Source: Stratiformator vulcanicus (GTDB lineage Bacteria > Planctomycetota > Planctomycetia > Planctomycetales > Planctomycetaceae). From it: a stretch of 64,000 nt of DNA. The notes under the pieces were generated by a model. It searched no databases and was not told the DNA's origin. It saw only the letters and a list, made by a program, of their open reading frames with translations. How positions within the stretch are numbered: position 1 is the stretch's first letter; each line of letters starts with the position of its first letter. A program made the position numbers and the translations under genes. The DNA lies in NCBI RefSeq assembly GCF_007744515.1, contig NZ_CP036268.1:4112088-4176087 (forward strand), written 5' to 3'. Shown here piece after piece: positions 1 through 8,142 of this stretch.

Positions 1-109
1 TCCATTTTCCAAAGCGACCGGCTCGGATCGGGCCCCCCGCGTGCGGTCGCTCCACGCTGTTCGCGAACGCTGGTCGAATGCCGACTCGCACAACTCGGGA
101 AAGTGATTC

Positions 110-1516
110 ATGAACGTGTTTCGTTCTTTCATGCCGCTTGTCCTCGCGACCGCCGGGCTCGGTCTGACGGGCTGCGCCGCGACTCATTCCGCATCGCAGT
201 CGTCCGTCGTTCACGGATCGCCATACCTATGCCCGAAGTGCGGGCAGCGGCATTTTGCGTCTCACTCCGCCGAGGTTGCGTCGTCGGCCCAACGAAAGTC
301 GGTTGAGAGTCGGCCCGCGCCGCAACCCCATTTGCAGCAGTCACCGCCTGCGCCGCAATTGCGGTTGCCGCCAACCGCCCCGCCACCGGCATCTCCACTG
401 AAAAACTCATTCGACGCGGCTCTGCCGTCGGGTGGCGCGCCGTCGGTCGCCACGCCACAGTTGTTGCCCGCCGGTCAATCGAGCCGGCCAATGCCGTCGG
501 ACGGCGAAGTCGAAATGCAGTTGCGTCAACGCCTGTCGTACATTCGCAATGTAAGGCAAGCCGATCCTCGACGCACCGAGTTGCATTTGGTTGAAGCCGA
601 ATTGCTGCGTCGTCTCGGCGACACACGCGGCGAGCTCTTCGCCCTTCAGGCCGCCGTGCTGGCCAATCCTCGATCAGCGGACGTTCAAGCCAAAGCAGGC
701 CGGGGCTTCCTGCGGGCGGGCGACGAGCAACGGGGATTTGCAGCGTTGGGCCGATCGGTGCAGCTTGCGCCATACGACCCCCGCTACGCACACGGCTTGG
801 CGGCTGCGCACCTCTCGGCCGGATCACCCGATTCCGCGATCGTTGTGCTCGAAGCCGCCGCGGCGCGGACGCCCGACCCGTCGATTTCCGTCTCGCTGGG
901 GCGACTGTATGAAGCGCAGCGCGATTGGACCGCGGCCACGGGAGCCTATCGATCGGCATTGCACGGTCGGCCCGGCGACGTTCGGACGACGGTTCGACTG
1001 GCCGAGTGCCTCTACCACTCAGGCTCCTACGAACATGCCGTCCAACGCTATCAGCAGGCCGCGCAGGTCGACCGGCGTTGGCTGTCGTTCGCGGAATACT
1101 CCCGCTACGGCGATGCCGCGCTCCGCAGCGAACACCTTCAACTTGCCGGCGATGTATTCGACTACATGGCCGAGAACACGCCGCCGATGCGAGAGCTTGA
1201 GATATTGCGAGCGCTCGCGGCATTGAGACTTGGCGAATCCTCGCGGGCCGAGCGAATCGCCAGAACAGCCTTGACGCAATGGGAGAATGACGAGCAGCTA
1301 AGCCGCGTGCTCGAATTGTCAGGGGCGATCGAACTCACCGCCGCAACAGCCGATACTGTGGCCGAGAGCGATGAGTCCGAGTTCGTGCAAACCGCCGACT
1401 ATTCTGCACTTCCGCTTTGCAGACCGGTCGTCGAGCCCGATTCCGACGGATCGAACTCTTCATCCACTTCGTCTAGCAGTTCCGACGTATTGACGTCGAC
1501 CTCGCCGTCGAATTGA
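110..1516 (+). CDS. TPR-repeat lipoprotein
   Basis: Predicted exported lipoprotein of 468 residues. The N-terminus is a lipoprotein signal with lipobox LTGC and acylated Cys at residue 22. A CPKC pair lies at residues 41-44, followed by a Pro/Gln-rich linker (about 65-130) and helical tetratricopeptide-like repeats from about 135 to 400. The last 40 residues are Ser/Asp-rich low complexity. TPR lipoproteins usually scaffold envelope complexes; no enzymatic motif is visible. The final 118 bp overlap antisense with the end of the converging gene at 1399-1935. Identity of the partner proteins is unknown. Confidence 0.8.
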   Translation: MNVFRSFMPLVLATAGLGLTGCAATHSASQSSVVHGSPYLCPKCGQRHFASHSAEVASSAQRKSVESRPAPQPHLQQSPPAPQLRLPPTAPPPASPLKNSFDAALPSGGAPSVATPQLLPAGQSSRPMPSDGEVEMQLRQRLSYIRNVRQADPRRTELHLVEAELLRRLGDTRGELFALQAAVLANPRSADVQAKAGRGFLRAGDEQRGFAALGRSVQLAPYDPRYAHGLAAAHLSAGSPDSAIVVLEAAAARTPDPSISVSLGRLYEAQRDWTAATGAYRSALHGRPGDVRTTVRLAECLYHSGSYEHAVQRYQQAAQVDRRWLSFAEYSRYGDAALRSEHLQLAGDVFDYMAENTPPMRELEILRALAALRLGESSRAERIARTALTQWENDEQLSRVLELSGAIELTAATADTVAESDESEFVQTADYSALPLCRPVVEPDSDGSNSSSTSSSSSDVLTSTSPSN

Positions 1517-1935
1517 GGGACGCCGTCGGGGAAGAGGTCGTACTCGTCACCGTTGTCCAAAATCAATCGGCCACCCTGAATCTGCTCCTCCTGTGGCGCA
1601 TTCTGGTCGACTTCCATAATCACCTGACCGCCAGCCTTCGTGCCTTCGATATCAAAGATCAGTCGATTCTCGCCACCGAACGTATCGCCGTAGTTAAAGG
1701 AGAAACTGGTGACTTCGCCGACGTGTTCGGCGATCACCTCATTCTGCCGCATCTCCTCTTCGACGGCCTGCGACATCACGCCCATGATCGCGTAAAAGCC
1801 GCCGCCGCAGCAGATGATCAGACCGAGGGCACCGAGTCCCAAAATCCCGAGAATGATCCCGGCGATCAGGCAACCTTTGCCACCTTTTTTGCGGGGAAGA
1901 GGTTCGGGCTGGAACGTGTCTTCATCCATACTCAC
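1399..1935 (-). CDS. small single-pass membrane protein, possibly Coa1-like
   Basis: Protein of 178 residues. A short basic cytosolic N-terminus (RKKGGKG) precedes a Gly/Leu/Ile-rich membrane segment at about residues 21-53 that contains a Cys-Cys pair. An exported domain with beta-strand character follows, ending in an acidic Ser/Asp/Glu tail. The arrangement resembles small planctomycete proteins annotated as cytochrome-oxidase assembly protein 1-like; this is tentative. The start overlaps the stop of the upstream aminotransferase gene by 4 bp (ATGA), so the two are probably co-transcribed. Its tail overlaps the TPR lipoprotein gene on the other strand. Confidence 0.65.
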   Translation of the reverse strand: MSMDEDTFQPEPLPRKKGGKGCLIAGIILGILGLGALGLIICCGGGFYAIMGVMSQAVEEEMRQNEVIAEHVGEVTSFSFNYGDTFGGENRLIFDIEGTKAGGQVIMEVDQNAPQEEQIQGGRLILDNGDEYDLFPDGVPQFDGEVDVNTSELLDEVDEEFDPSESGSTTGLQSGSAE

Positions 1936-3143
1936 GGCGCTGTTCCCAGTCGATGGTCTTGGAGATGCTCTCCGAGGGCGACGGCCAAGCGGTCGATCTC
2001 GGGCCTATCGTTATACAGGTGGCACGAGACCCGAACAAACCGGCGTCCTCCCCAGTGAACAACCGGCACCTCGATCTTATCCTGCTCCCGCAGCGCGATC
2101 TGAAGCGGATCAGGTTTCCAGAAGCTGGCGTCCCGCTCGACCTCCGGCAGCGGCAGCGTGATCATTGACCCGAACATATCGTCATTGCCGTAGAGATTTG
2201 CGGGCAGACCGGTGACGTCCTGAATCCGTTGCCGCGCGTAACGTGCCAGCTGATGCGTTTCAGTGCGGAAACGGTCGACGCCATACTCTTCAAGGAATTC
2301 GATCGCCGCAGGCACCGCCAGAAACGCGGACGGATCGTGAGTGCCCCACCAGTGGAACTCGTCCTTCCACGACGCCTGCCCGCCACCAACGAGTCGACCA
2401 CCCCAACTCGCGATCAAAGGTTTGAAACCCTGTTGGTGCTTCCGCCGGACATAGAGGAACCCGGTCCCGAACGGCGCCGAGAGCCACTTGTGGCAACTGG
2501 CCGTATAGAAGTCGCAGTCGATCTTCCGCAGCGAGAGCGGCACCATCGCCGGAGCATGCGGACCGTCGACACAGACCTGGATGCCGCGTTCCCGGGCTCG
2601 CCGGCAAATTGCTTCGACCGGCAGGATCACCGCCGTGGGCGACGTGACATGGCTGACAACGATCAGCTTCGTCCGGTCGGACACGCGTTCAAACAATGAC
2701 TCGACAATCTCTGCGTCATCACCCAGCGTTCTCGGCAGCGATGCCACGACGATTCTTCCGCCGGTTTCATCGCAGTGCGATTGCCACATCCGCCGGACGG
2801 CACCGTACTCGTGGTTCGTGAGTAATACCTCGTCACCTGCTTCGAGGACCGTATTGCGCAGCACGATGTTCATCGCCACCGTCGCGTTGGGGACGAGAAT
2901 CAGATCGCGACCCTCGCATCCGACGAACTTCCCGAGCTTGTCGGCCGCGGCTTCGAGTTCGTTCTCGATTCGCCGCACGAAGAAGTCCATCGGTTGCGAT
3001 TCAAGCTCCCGGGTCCACCGCTCCCGCTCCGCCAGCACAGGCTCCGGCGAAGGCCCGAACGAACCGTGATTGAGGTAGGTCACTCCCTCACGAAGCCGCC
3101 ACTGATCCCGGATCGCTTTAGAACTCACAGAGGATGCGCTCAT
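1932..3143 (-). CDS. class V aminotransferase (isopenicillin N epimerase-like)
   Basis: PLP-dependent enzyme of 403 residues, normal length for the CsdA/isopenicillin-N-epimerase-like branch. The N-terminal LNHGSFG segment (24-30) is typical of this branch. The cofactor-binding region includes SHVTSPT (164-170) and the VDGPHAP segment (192-198), where the Asp should contact the pyridine nitrogen. The Schiff-base Lys is K219 in ASCHKW. The family covers epimerases, desulfurases and ergothioneine-type lyases, so the substrate cannot be named. First gene of a two-gene unit with the small membrane protein. Confidence 0.85.
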   Translation of the reverse strand: MSASSVSSKAIRDQWRLREGVTYLNHGSFGPSPEPVLAERERWTRELESQPMDFFVRRIENELEAAADKLGKFVGCEGRDLILVPNATVAMNIVLRNTVLEAGDEVLLTNHEYGAVRRMWQSHCDETGGRIVVASLPRTLGDDAEIVESLFERVSDRTKLIVVSHVTSPTAVILPVEAICRRARERGIQVCVDGPHAPAMVPLSLRKIDCDFYTASCHKWLSAPFGTGFLYVRRKHQQGFKPLIASWGGRLVGGGQASWKDEFHWWGTHDPSAFLAVPAAIEFLEEYGVDRFRTETHQLARYARQRIQDVTGLPANLYGNDDMFGSMITLPLPEVERDASFWKPDPLQIALREQDKIEVPVVHWGGRRFVRVSCHLYNDRPEIDRLAVALGEHLQDHRLGTAP

Positions 3144-3267
3144 GCTATCAATTCATCAGTTCATACAAGCCCAAGCCGCAAACCGTCGGGACACCCGCGA
3201 ATTCGATACTTAAATTGTCGAAAGATCAGAGAGCAGATATCAGAGCCACACATCGAAACCGTCAAGT

Positions 3268-3311
3268 GTCTCTCAACCCTCGTCTCTCAACTCTCAACCG
3301 CGAGCGCAGCT
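3268..3311. repeat. pyrimidine-rich short-word intergenic repeat
   Basis: Repetition of TCTCAAC-type words followed by a short palindromic GCGAGCGCAGCTCGC stretch between divergent genes. Similar low-complexity strings occur near 7.4, 8.05, 33.06, 57.5 and 57.85 kb in this window. Confidence 0.5.
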
Positions 3312-3392
3312 CGCCCCGCTAACCCTTGTCCCACCGACCCCAACCGCGAAGATAGTCTGCATTACCCACCATCGATCGAACACGAGGCTGAC

Positions 3393-4733
3393 ATGACACG
3401 GCGGATTGTAGCGGGATTCGGACTGATTCTCTCGGCACTCGTGTCGCCAATAGGCGGGGTCCCGGCCGCAGCCGATGACTGGCCCCAGTGGTTCGGCCCC
3501 AATCGCGACGGCATCTGGCGTGAAGCCGGTGTGTCGACCTCATTGCCCGACGACGCTTCCGGCGCCGCCTGGCGGGCACCGGTCAAGGCCGGTTACGCCG
3601 CACCCGCCGTCGCCGGGGGCCGGGTCTATCTGATGGATCGCACCACCGACCCGCTCGCCGTCACACCGGATAATCCGTTTCTCCGCGGCGACATCCCCGG
3701 CACCGAACGCGTCGTCTGCGTCGATGACGCCACCGGCGAAGAGCTGTGGGTCCATCAATACGATTGTGCCTATACGGTTTCCTATCCTCTCGGTCCGCGG
3801 GTGACGCCGACGATCTCGGGCGGCAGAGTTTATTCACTCGGGGCCGAAGGCGACTTTAAGTGTCTCGACGCTGAAACGGGCGAGGTCATCTGGGAGAAGG
3901 ATTTTAATGACGACTACCAAGCCGATACGCCGATGTGGGGGTTTTCTTCGCACCCGCTTGTCGACGGCAACAAAGTCATCACACACGTCGGCGGCGAAGG
4001 CTCCGCCGTCGTCGCATGGAATAAAAACACCGGTGAAGAACTGTGGCGCTCGCTCACCGTCCCCGAAATCGGATACGCCCCGCCGGTTATCTATGAAGCC
4101 GGTGGCGTGCGGCAACTCGTTTCCTTCCATGGCGGCGGCGTGAGCGGACTGAATCCCGAAACCGGCGAAGAGTACTGGACCGTTGAAATTGAAGTCCCCT
4201 TCGCGATGGCGATCGCGCTGCCGCAGAAGTCGGGCGACAAATTACTCGTCACGCCATATCAGCGGAACACGAAGCTGCTGCAATTCGCGGCCGATACGCC
4301 AACGGTGAAGACCGTTTGGACTTCGACCAATCGCACCGGCGTTCACCCGACGATCGCCACGGCCTATATCGTCGGTGATTACGTTTATGGCAACGGCCTC
4401 AACGGCTGGTTCCGCTGCTTTAAACTCGCGGATGGCGATCGCGTATGGGAAACACTCGAACCAACCACCGGTGATCGCCCCGAACGCTGGAGCACCGTCT
4501 TCCTCACGCCTCACGAACCGAGCGGCAAGTATTTTCTCTATAACGAACACTGCGAATTAATGACTGCCGAGCTGAGCCCGGAAGGTTACAAGGAGCTCGA
4601 CAGGGTTCAACTCTTAAAACCGACCGCCACCGCCGGCAACCGCGACCTGGTCTGGTCGCATCCCGCCTACGCGAACAAAAGTGTCTATGTACGGAATGAC
4701 GAGGAGCTGATTAAGGTTTCGCTGGCTGAGTAA
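3393..4733 (+). CDS. exported PQQ-like beta-propeller protein
   Basis: Start chosen at 3393 because it gives a clean signal peptide (MTRRIVAGFG..., cleavage after about residue 27); the reading frame is open upstream but that part is not protein-like. The 446-residue product starts its mature part with DWPQWFGPNRDG, characteristic of planctomycete PQQ-like proteins. Repeated blades such as DATGEELWVH, DAETGEVIWEKD and NKNTGEELWR mark a WD/PQQ-type propeller. These proteins are predicted to be periplasmic; most have no proven dehydrogenase activity, so a structural or binding role is as likely as catalysis. Confidence 0.85.
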   Translation: MTRRIVAGFGLILSALVSPIGGVPAAADDWPQWFGPNRDGIWREAGVSTSLPDDASGAAWRAPVKAGYAAPAVAGGRVYLMDRTTDPLAVTPDNPFLRGDIPGTERVVCVDDATGEELWVHQYDCAYTVSYPLGPRVTPTISGGRVYSLGAEGDFKCLDAETGEVIWEKDFNDDYQADTPMWGFSSHPLVDGNKVITHVGGEGSAVVAWNKNTGEELWRSLTVPEIGYAPPVIYEAGGVRQLVSFHGGGVSGLNPETGEEYWTVEIEVPFAMAIALPQKSGDKLLVTPYQRNTKLLQFAADTPTVKTVWTSTNRTGVHPTIATAYIVGDYVYGNGLNGWFRCFKLADGDRVWETLEPTTGDRPERWSTVFLTPHEPSGKYFLYNEHCELMTAELSPEGYKELDRVQLLKPTATAGNRDLVWSHPAYANKSVYVRNDEELIKVSLAE

Positions 4734-4826
4734 GCAAAGACAGCTCGGTTTACTCAGTCACCGTGAACGGCGATCGTTCTGTTTGAGATGAGGGTGAACT
4801 TTCTCACCGGCGAATCAGAAAGATGA

Positions 4827-6341
4827 ATGATGAAATCTCAAAACCGGTCAGGGTTATTAACATCGTTCTCACTGATCCTGCTCATCGCCCACGGCTTCGC
4901 GGCTGAGGGGGCGGACACTCTCACTCCTTTATTCGTCACTGTCGACATGAACGTCGGCGAGCGGCAGGCCGTCGAGTTGACTGACGGGACGAAAATCGAG
5001 ATCGAGTTGCTGTCGCTCGACGAGCGGCGAGACCGGATTAGTAATGCCGTCCGCAAAGCCACCGTAAAGGTAAGGCTCGATGATCAGGTAACCGAACTGA
5101 TCGCCGCTACCTATCACCTCCCGAAGACCGTCGGAGCGGCACAGGTCGATTGTGCGGTCACGCGTGGCTATCGATCCAACAGCCGAAATCGTTCATGGGG
5201 TCTTAAGAAAGACGCGAGATTGCGTTTGTGGCCGAAGAATTCGCCTTGGATTCGCGCCGAAACGTTTCGGTATCCCGTCGAGCAAAAGTGGTTCGCCAGC
5301 TTAACCCAGATGGCCAATGAGCCGACCTATGTCGATGCAGGCGAGTCGCCGCAGAGAAAAGAAGTTTATTATCACAGCGGCCTTGATATGGGCGGGGTCG
5401 AAGGAAAAGTGCCGGTCCACGCGGCGACTGACGGCATCGTGGTTTCTTCCGGTATTAATGTCATGAGAGAACACGAGCGGGGGACCCCGGTCTCGCCGCG
5501 GTATGACGTCGTCTATGTGCTCGATCAGCGTGGCTGGTACTACCGCTACAGCCACCTCAAGGAAATTAATGACGCGATCAAGCCGGGGCGGCGGGTCAAG
5601 ATCGGACAGCGAATCGGCACCCTCGGCAAGGAGGGCGGCAGCGGCGGCTGGTCGCACCTTCATTTTGAAATTAAATCGTGGCAACCGTCAGTGGAATGGG
5701 GCACCCAGGCCGGCTATGCGTTTCTCTGGGAGGCGTATCGCCGTCAATTTAATCCCTCGATCATTGCCGTCGCGCGACCACACCACTTCGTCACCGTGGG
5801 CGAAGATGTGACGCTCGACGGATCGAAGTCATGGTCGAAGTCGGACGGTCCGCTCTCTCATCAGTGGAATTTCCACGACGGCACATCGTCGACGGAATCA
5901 TCGGTCGTTCGAAAATACGAAACGCCGGGTAGTTACAGCGAGGTTCTTAAGGTCACCGACAAGGACGGCAGAGTCAGCTACGACTTTGCCGCCGTGCATG
6001 TCGTCGATCTCGACCGGCCGGAAGTCTTGCCGCCGACGGTGAATGCGGCATACTGGCCGACATTAGATATCAAGCCGGGCGATCCCGTCGAATTCGCGAT
6101 CCGCAGTTTTCGTAACAGCACGCCGGGCGAGATGATTAATTTTGGTGATGGAACCGACGTGGTTAAAGTCACCTCCGACGGTAACCGGGAGTCGCTGGCA
6201 CCCGATGGCTATGCAAGAACAACTCACCGCTATGAACGTCCCGGGGACTATCTGGTCCGTGTCGAAACCGTCAATGAACACGGTCTAAGAGCCATGACGC
6301 ACCTGCACGTGCGGGTCGAGTCGCCCGAAGACCTGAATTAG
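4827..6341 (+). CDS. M23-family metallopeptidase with PKD domain
   Basis: Exported protein of 504 residues with a signal peptide in the first 26. The middle (about 175-300) is an M23/LytM-like fold: YHSGLDMGG supplies the first His and Asp zinc ligands and WSHLHFEI the HxH pair. A PKD-type Ig domain follows at about 330-400 (SKSWSKSDGP, YETPGSYSEV) and a second beta domain with DFGDGT-like features ends the protein. M23 enzymes cut peptidoglycan cross-links, but many are attached to other matrices; planctomycete peptidoglycan is thin. Zinc ligands appear complete, so activity is plausible. Confidence 0.8.
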   Translation: MMKSQNRSGLLTSFSLILLIAHGFAAEGADTLTPLFVTVDMNVGERQAVELTDGTKIEIELLSLDERRDRISNAVRKATVKVRLDDQVTELIAATYHLPKTVGAAQVDCAVTRGYRSNSRNRSWGLKKDARLRLWPKNSPWIRAETFRYPVEQKWFASLTQMANEPTYVDAGESPQRKEVYYHSGLDMGGVEGKVPVHAATDGIVVSSGINVMREHERGTPVSPRYDVVYVLDQRGWYYRYSHLKEINDAIKPGRRVKIGQRIGTLGKEGGSGGWSHLHFEIKSWQPSVEWGTQAGYAFLWEAYRRQFNPSIIAVARPHHFVTVGEDVTLDGSKSWSKSDGPLSHQWNFHDGTSSTESSVVRKYETPGSYSEVLKVTDKDGRVSYDFAAVHVVDLDRPEVLPPTVNAAYWPTLDIKPGDPVEFAIRSFRNSTPGEMINFGDGTDVVKVTSDGNRESLAPDGYARTTHRYERPGDYLVRVETVNEHGLRAMTHLHVRVESPEDLN

Positions 6342-6364
6342 TGGATGGCCCGGACGCTACATGT

Positions 6365-6467
6365 CCGGGTAGCTTAGCGGCGAGAGGTCTTGGGGCGGTG
6401 TTGGAATTCTAGGCCGGCGACGTGATGCGGGGCACGTCCCGAGACCTCTTGCGGCTACGCCGCCCGG
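6365..6467. mobile_element. MITE-like element, copy 1
   Basis: About 26-bp imperfect terminal inverted repeats at 6365-6390 and 6442-6467 (CCGGGTAGC... and its mirrored end in GCCGCCCGG) enclose about 50 bp with no coding potential. The right arm is nearly identical, in reverse complement, to 57662-57684, where a second copy with its own inverted ends lies. Confidence 0.55.
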
Positions 6468-6577
6468 TTCTGTAGGAACCGGGCCACCCGTGAGTAAACG
6501 GAATTTCTAATACGAATATTCCATTCGCGGGACATCATCGGATATGATGGGACTAACGAACATCTCAGGAGTGTGAC

Positions 6578-6805
6578 ATGTCACGCATTACCATCGACCG
6601 CCCGGAACCAGACAAATTGACGCCTGACGGCAGCGTTGCCGAAGTGGTGGATCGTGAGGGCAAATTGCTCGGCTACTTCGTACCTGCGGGACGCGAAGAG
6701 AACCTCCAGCCACAAATCAGCGATGCAGCCTACGAAAGCCGAATCACGGATGGCGGAGGTCGGTCGATGCGTGACGCGATCGACGAACTTCGGGCGAAGT
6801 CGTAG
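6578..6805 (+). CDS. putative antitoxin of a ParE/RelE-type module
   Basis: Protein of 75 residues. The segment VVDREGKLLGYFVPAG (about 23-38) resembles antitoxins that precede ParE/RelE-like toxins in cyanobacteria and planctomycetes, and the C-terminal helix (SMRDAIDELRAKS) could wrap the toxin. A candidate Shine-Dalgarno (CTCAGGAGTG) lies just upstream. The stop codon overlaps the GTG start of the next gene by one base (TAGTG), strongly suggesting translational coupling. No clear DNA-binding fold is visible, so autoregulation is unproven. Confidence 0.6.
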   Translation: MSRITIDRPEPDKLTPDGSVAEVVDREGKLLGYFVPAGREENLQPQISDAAYESRITDGGGRSMRDAIDELRAKS

Positions 6806-7071
6806 TGAAGCATTTCGTCAATTTGCTCCCCGATGCCGAGCGAGAATTAACGGAAATCTGGTTGGCCGCGGACGATCGCGATGCGGTCACGGAGGCGGCG
6901 GATCGGATTGAGAAAGCCTTGGCACACGATCCGGCTTCGTTCGGAGAGTCGCGGGGCGACGGCAGTCGAATTTCATTTGCACCTCCGCTGGCCGTGCGCT
7001 TTTCTGTGATGGTCGACGATCGCCGTGTTGACTTGGGGCACTTTTGGCAGATTGCCGATCGCTCGCGCTAA
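6805..7071 (+). CDS. ParE/RelE-type toxin
   Basis: Protein of 88 residues starting with GTG. The pattern fits the ParE/RelE/plasmid-stabilisation fold: an N-terminal beta strand, the helix DAERELTEIWLAADD, a second helix ending AADRIEKALAHDP, FGESR, and the closing strands PPLAVRFSVMVDD and RRVDLGHFWQ. Such toxins either cleave ribosome-bound mRNA or inhibit gyrase; which one applies cannot be decided because the C-terminal catalytic residues are not distinctive. Coupled to the upstream antitoxin by a one-base overlap. Confidence 0.65.
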   Translation: MKHFVNLLPDAERELTEIWLAADDRDAVTEAADRIEKALAHDPASFGESRGDGSRISFAPPLAVRFSVMVDDRRVDLGHFWQIADRSR

Positions 7072-7072
7072 A

Positions 7073-7098
7073 TCCCTTGCTGGCGCTGCGGGCATGTT
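7073..7098 (+). repeat. REP-like unit, copy 1
   Basis: TCCCTTGCTGGCGCTGCGGG-type unit directly after the toxin stop codon. The same unit recurs at 36542-36567 and 45825-45850, and in diverged form as the inverted pair at 9345-9406 and the tandem pair at 45629-45700. Confidence 0.6.
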
Positions 7099-7260
7099 TT
7101 TCTTTTATTTTGTCGTGAACCGAATCGCCCTTTGGCCCGTCTTAAGTCGTGTTCCTGCCACGCGACCCCGAAACGAAGGAAAGAGCGATGAGTCAATCGA
7201 CGATCGATGCTGCCGTCGCCCTGTTTCGGGCGCACGCCGCCATGAATGAAGCGCGAGAGT

Positions 7261-7278
7261 GCCCCGAATACTCGGGGC
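7261..7278 (+). other. short perfect hairpin
   Basis: Seven-base-pair stem GCCCCGA/TCGGGGC with an ATAC loop, 43 bp before a strong terminator. It could be part of a small RNA spanning about 7190-7351, since an AAGGAAAG sequence and an ATG precede it, but neither a protein nor an RNA family is recognised. Confidence 0.35.
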
Positions 7279-7320
7279 AGCCGCGCGAAGGCCCCCGCCT
7301 GTGGAGTCCCGGTCATAATG

Positions 7321-7351
7321 AACCCGGTGCCCCCAAGGCATCGGGTTTTTT
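7321..7351 (+). terminator. intrinsic terminator
   Basis: Eleven-base-pair stem AACCCGGTGCC/GGCATCGGGTT with one G-T pair, a five-base loop and a run of six T. It ends whatever transcript crosses this region: the toxin-antitoxin mRNA or an independent small RNA. Confidence 0.75.
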
Positions 7352-7375
7352 CGTGGACGGAAATAGGCGGGAGGA

Positions 7376-7470
7376 GTCAAGAGACAGGAGTCAGAAGATA
7401 GGAGAGAATGGGCCCGGACTGCATGACCGGTATCAACCATCTCTCCTCGCTACTTGCTCCTAGCTCCTCC
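7376..7470. repeat. short-word intergenic repeat
   Basis: Purine-rich words of the GAGACAGGAGTCAGAAG type, then the pyrimidine-rich counterpart (CTCCTCGCTACTTGCTCCTAGC). A reverse-complement relative lies at 57832-57888. Confidence 0.45.
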
Positions 7471-7580
7471 TGAAATCGGGATTACCGTCGCCAGGCGTCC
7501 GGCGGCGCGCGGACCTCTTTAAAAGATCGGTGCCGCGTGTTCCGTGAACGGGTTCTGAACGACGTGACGATAGTCCGCCA

Positions 7581-7654
7581 CAGTGGTTAGCTCACTTGGA
7601 TAGAGCATCGGTCTTAGAAACCGAGTGTAGCGGGTTCGAATCCTGCACCACGCG
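7581..7654 (+). tRNA. tRNA-like fold, anticodon UAG, possibly a pseudogene
   Basis: Cloverleaf readable by eye: D arm GCTC/GAGC (7590-7593, 7603-7606), perfect 5-bp anticodon stem TCGGT/ACCGA with 7-base loop CTTAGAA (7613-7619, anticodon UAG at 7615-7617), 5-base variable loop, and T arm GCGGG/CCTGC with loop TTCGAAT (7630-7646). The acceptor stem pairs only at positions 3-7; the two outermost pairs mismatch. UAG would decode CUA (Leu), but tRNA-Leu carries a long variable arm, absent here. It may be an Arg-type tRNA derivative or remnant. Confidence 0.4.
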
Positions 7655-7713
7655 CGAGCTGATAACTCGCTGGACAACGAAGCCCCAAGGGAACGGTCGT
7701 TTGTGATTGGTCG

Positions 7714-7793
7714 GGGCGGGCGGTGTTGGTTGCGCTCTCGCGAACGCTGCCGCGGAAGCGGTCGCGGTTCGAGTCGCACCACGCCGCCCGCCC
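7714..7793 (+). ncRNA. second tRNA-like structured element
   Basis: A perfect 10-bp stem GGGCGGGCGG/CCGCCCGCCC closes an 80-nt element. Inside are three arms in tRNA order: a hairpin at 7727-7745, an anticodon-like arm GCTGC/GCGGT with 7-base loop CGCGGAA (7751-7757, would-be anticodon CGG for Pro, but position 33 is G), and a T-loop-like GGTTCGAGTC (7766-7775). It shares the 3' string GCACCACGC with the preceding tRNA-like fold. The T stem is poor, so a functional tRNA is unlikely. Confidence 0.3.
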
Positions 7794-7810
7794 GGCATGT
7801 CCGAGCGCCC

Positions 7811-7834
7811 TGCGGTCGGCGGATGCCGACCGCA
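7811..7834. other. perfect 10-bp hairpin
   Basis: TGCGGTCGGC and its reverse complement around a GGAT loop. No T-run follows, so it is not a standard terminator. Confidence 0.5.
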
Positions 7835-8142
7835 TTCGCCCGGCGTTAAAGCGGTTGGCAAGATTCATCGGTTCGGGGAGCACGCTCTCCGGCGACGTGA
7901 ATTTTTAAGATCGTGACGACGCTTGCGCGGATGCCGTCTTAAGTCGACCCCGCGTGACGAGATGTGATCGATCGCGACGACTGTTCCCGGAAGGCGATCA
8001 GAATGGCTAGAGGCGAGTGGCTAGAGCCAAGGCTCGCTGCGCTCGTGGTTGAGAGTTAAGACACCAGAGTTGAGAGAAAGGAGTAAGAAAGCTCCCCAAT
8101 CTCTCATCTTTAAACGATAAACCCTCCCGAAGGGAGAATGAC

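Larger units (their letters stand above)
7072..8142. other. gene-poor 1-kb region with structured elements
   Basis: No convincing protein gene. It contains a repeat unit at 7073-7098, a hairpin (7261-7278) with a strong terminator (7321-7351), purine-rich short-word repeats, two tRNA-like folds and a perfect 10-bp hairpin at 7811-7834. I looked for RNase P, SRP and tmRNA landmarks and did not see them. Confidence 0.5.

Noticed and set aside
129-1223. 364-codon open frame on the minus strand opposite the TPR lipoprotein gene
   Set aside because: Arg/Ala/Pro-rich composition typical of a GC-rich antisense frame; the plus strand has a clear lipoprotein signal and TPRs.
2994-3392. N-terminal extension of the PQQ-like protein
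   Set aside because: The extra 133 codons lie antisense to the aminotransferase gene and hide the signal peptide that starts at 3393.
7149-7463. 104-codon plus-strand frame in the gene-poor region
   Set aside because: It runs through a strong intrinsic terminator and into short-word repeats; an RNA is more likely than a protein.
7072-8142. RNase P RNA, SRP RNA or tmRNA in the 1-kb gap
   Set aside because: None of the conserved landmark sequences of these RNAs were seen; tRNA-like T loops alone are not enough for tmRNA.
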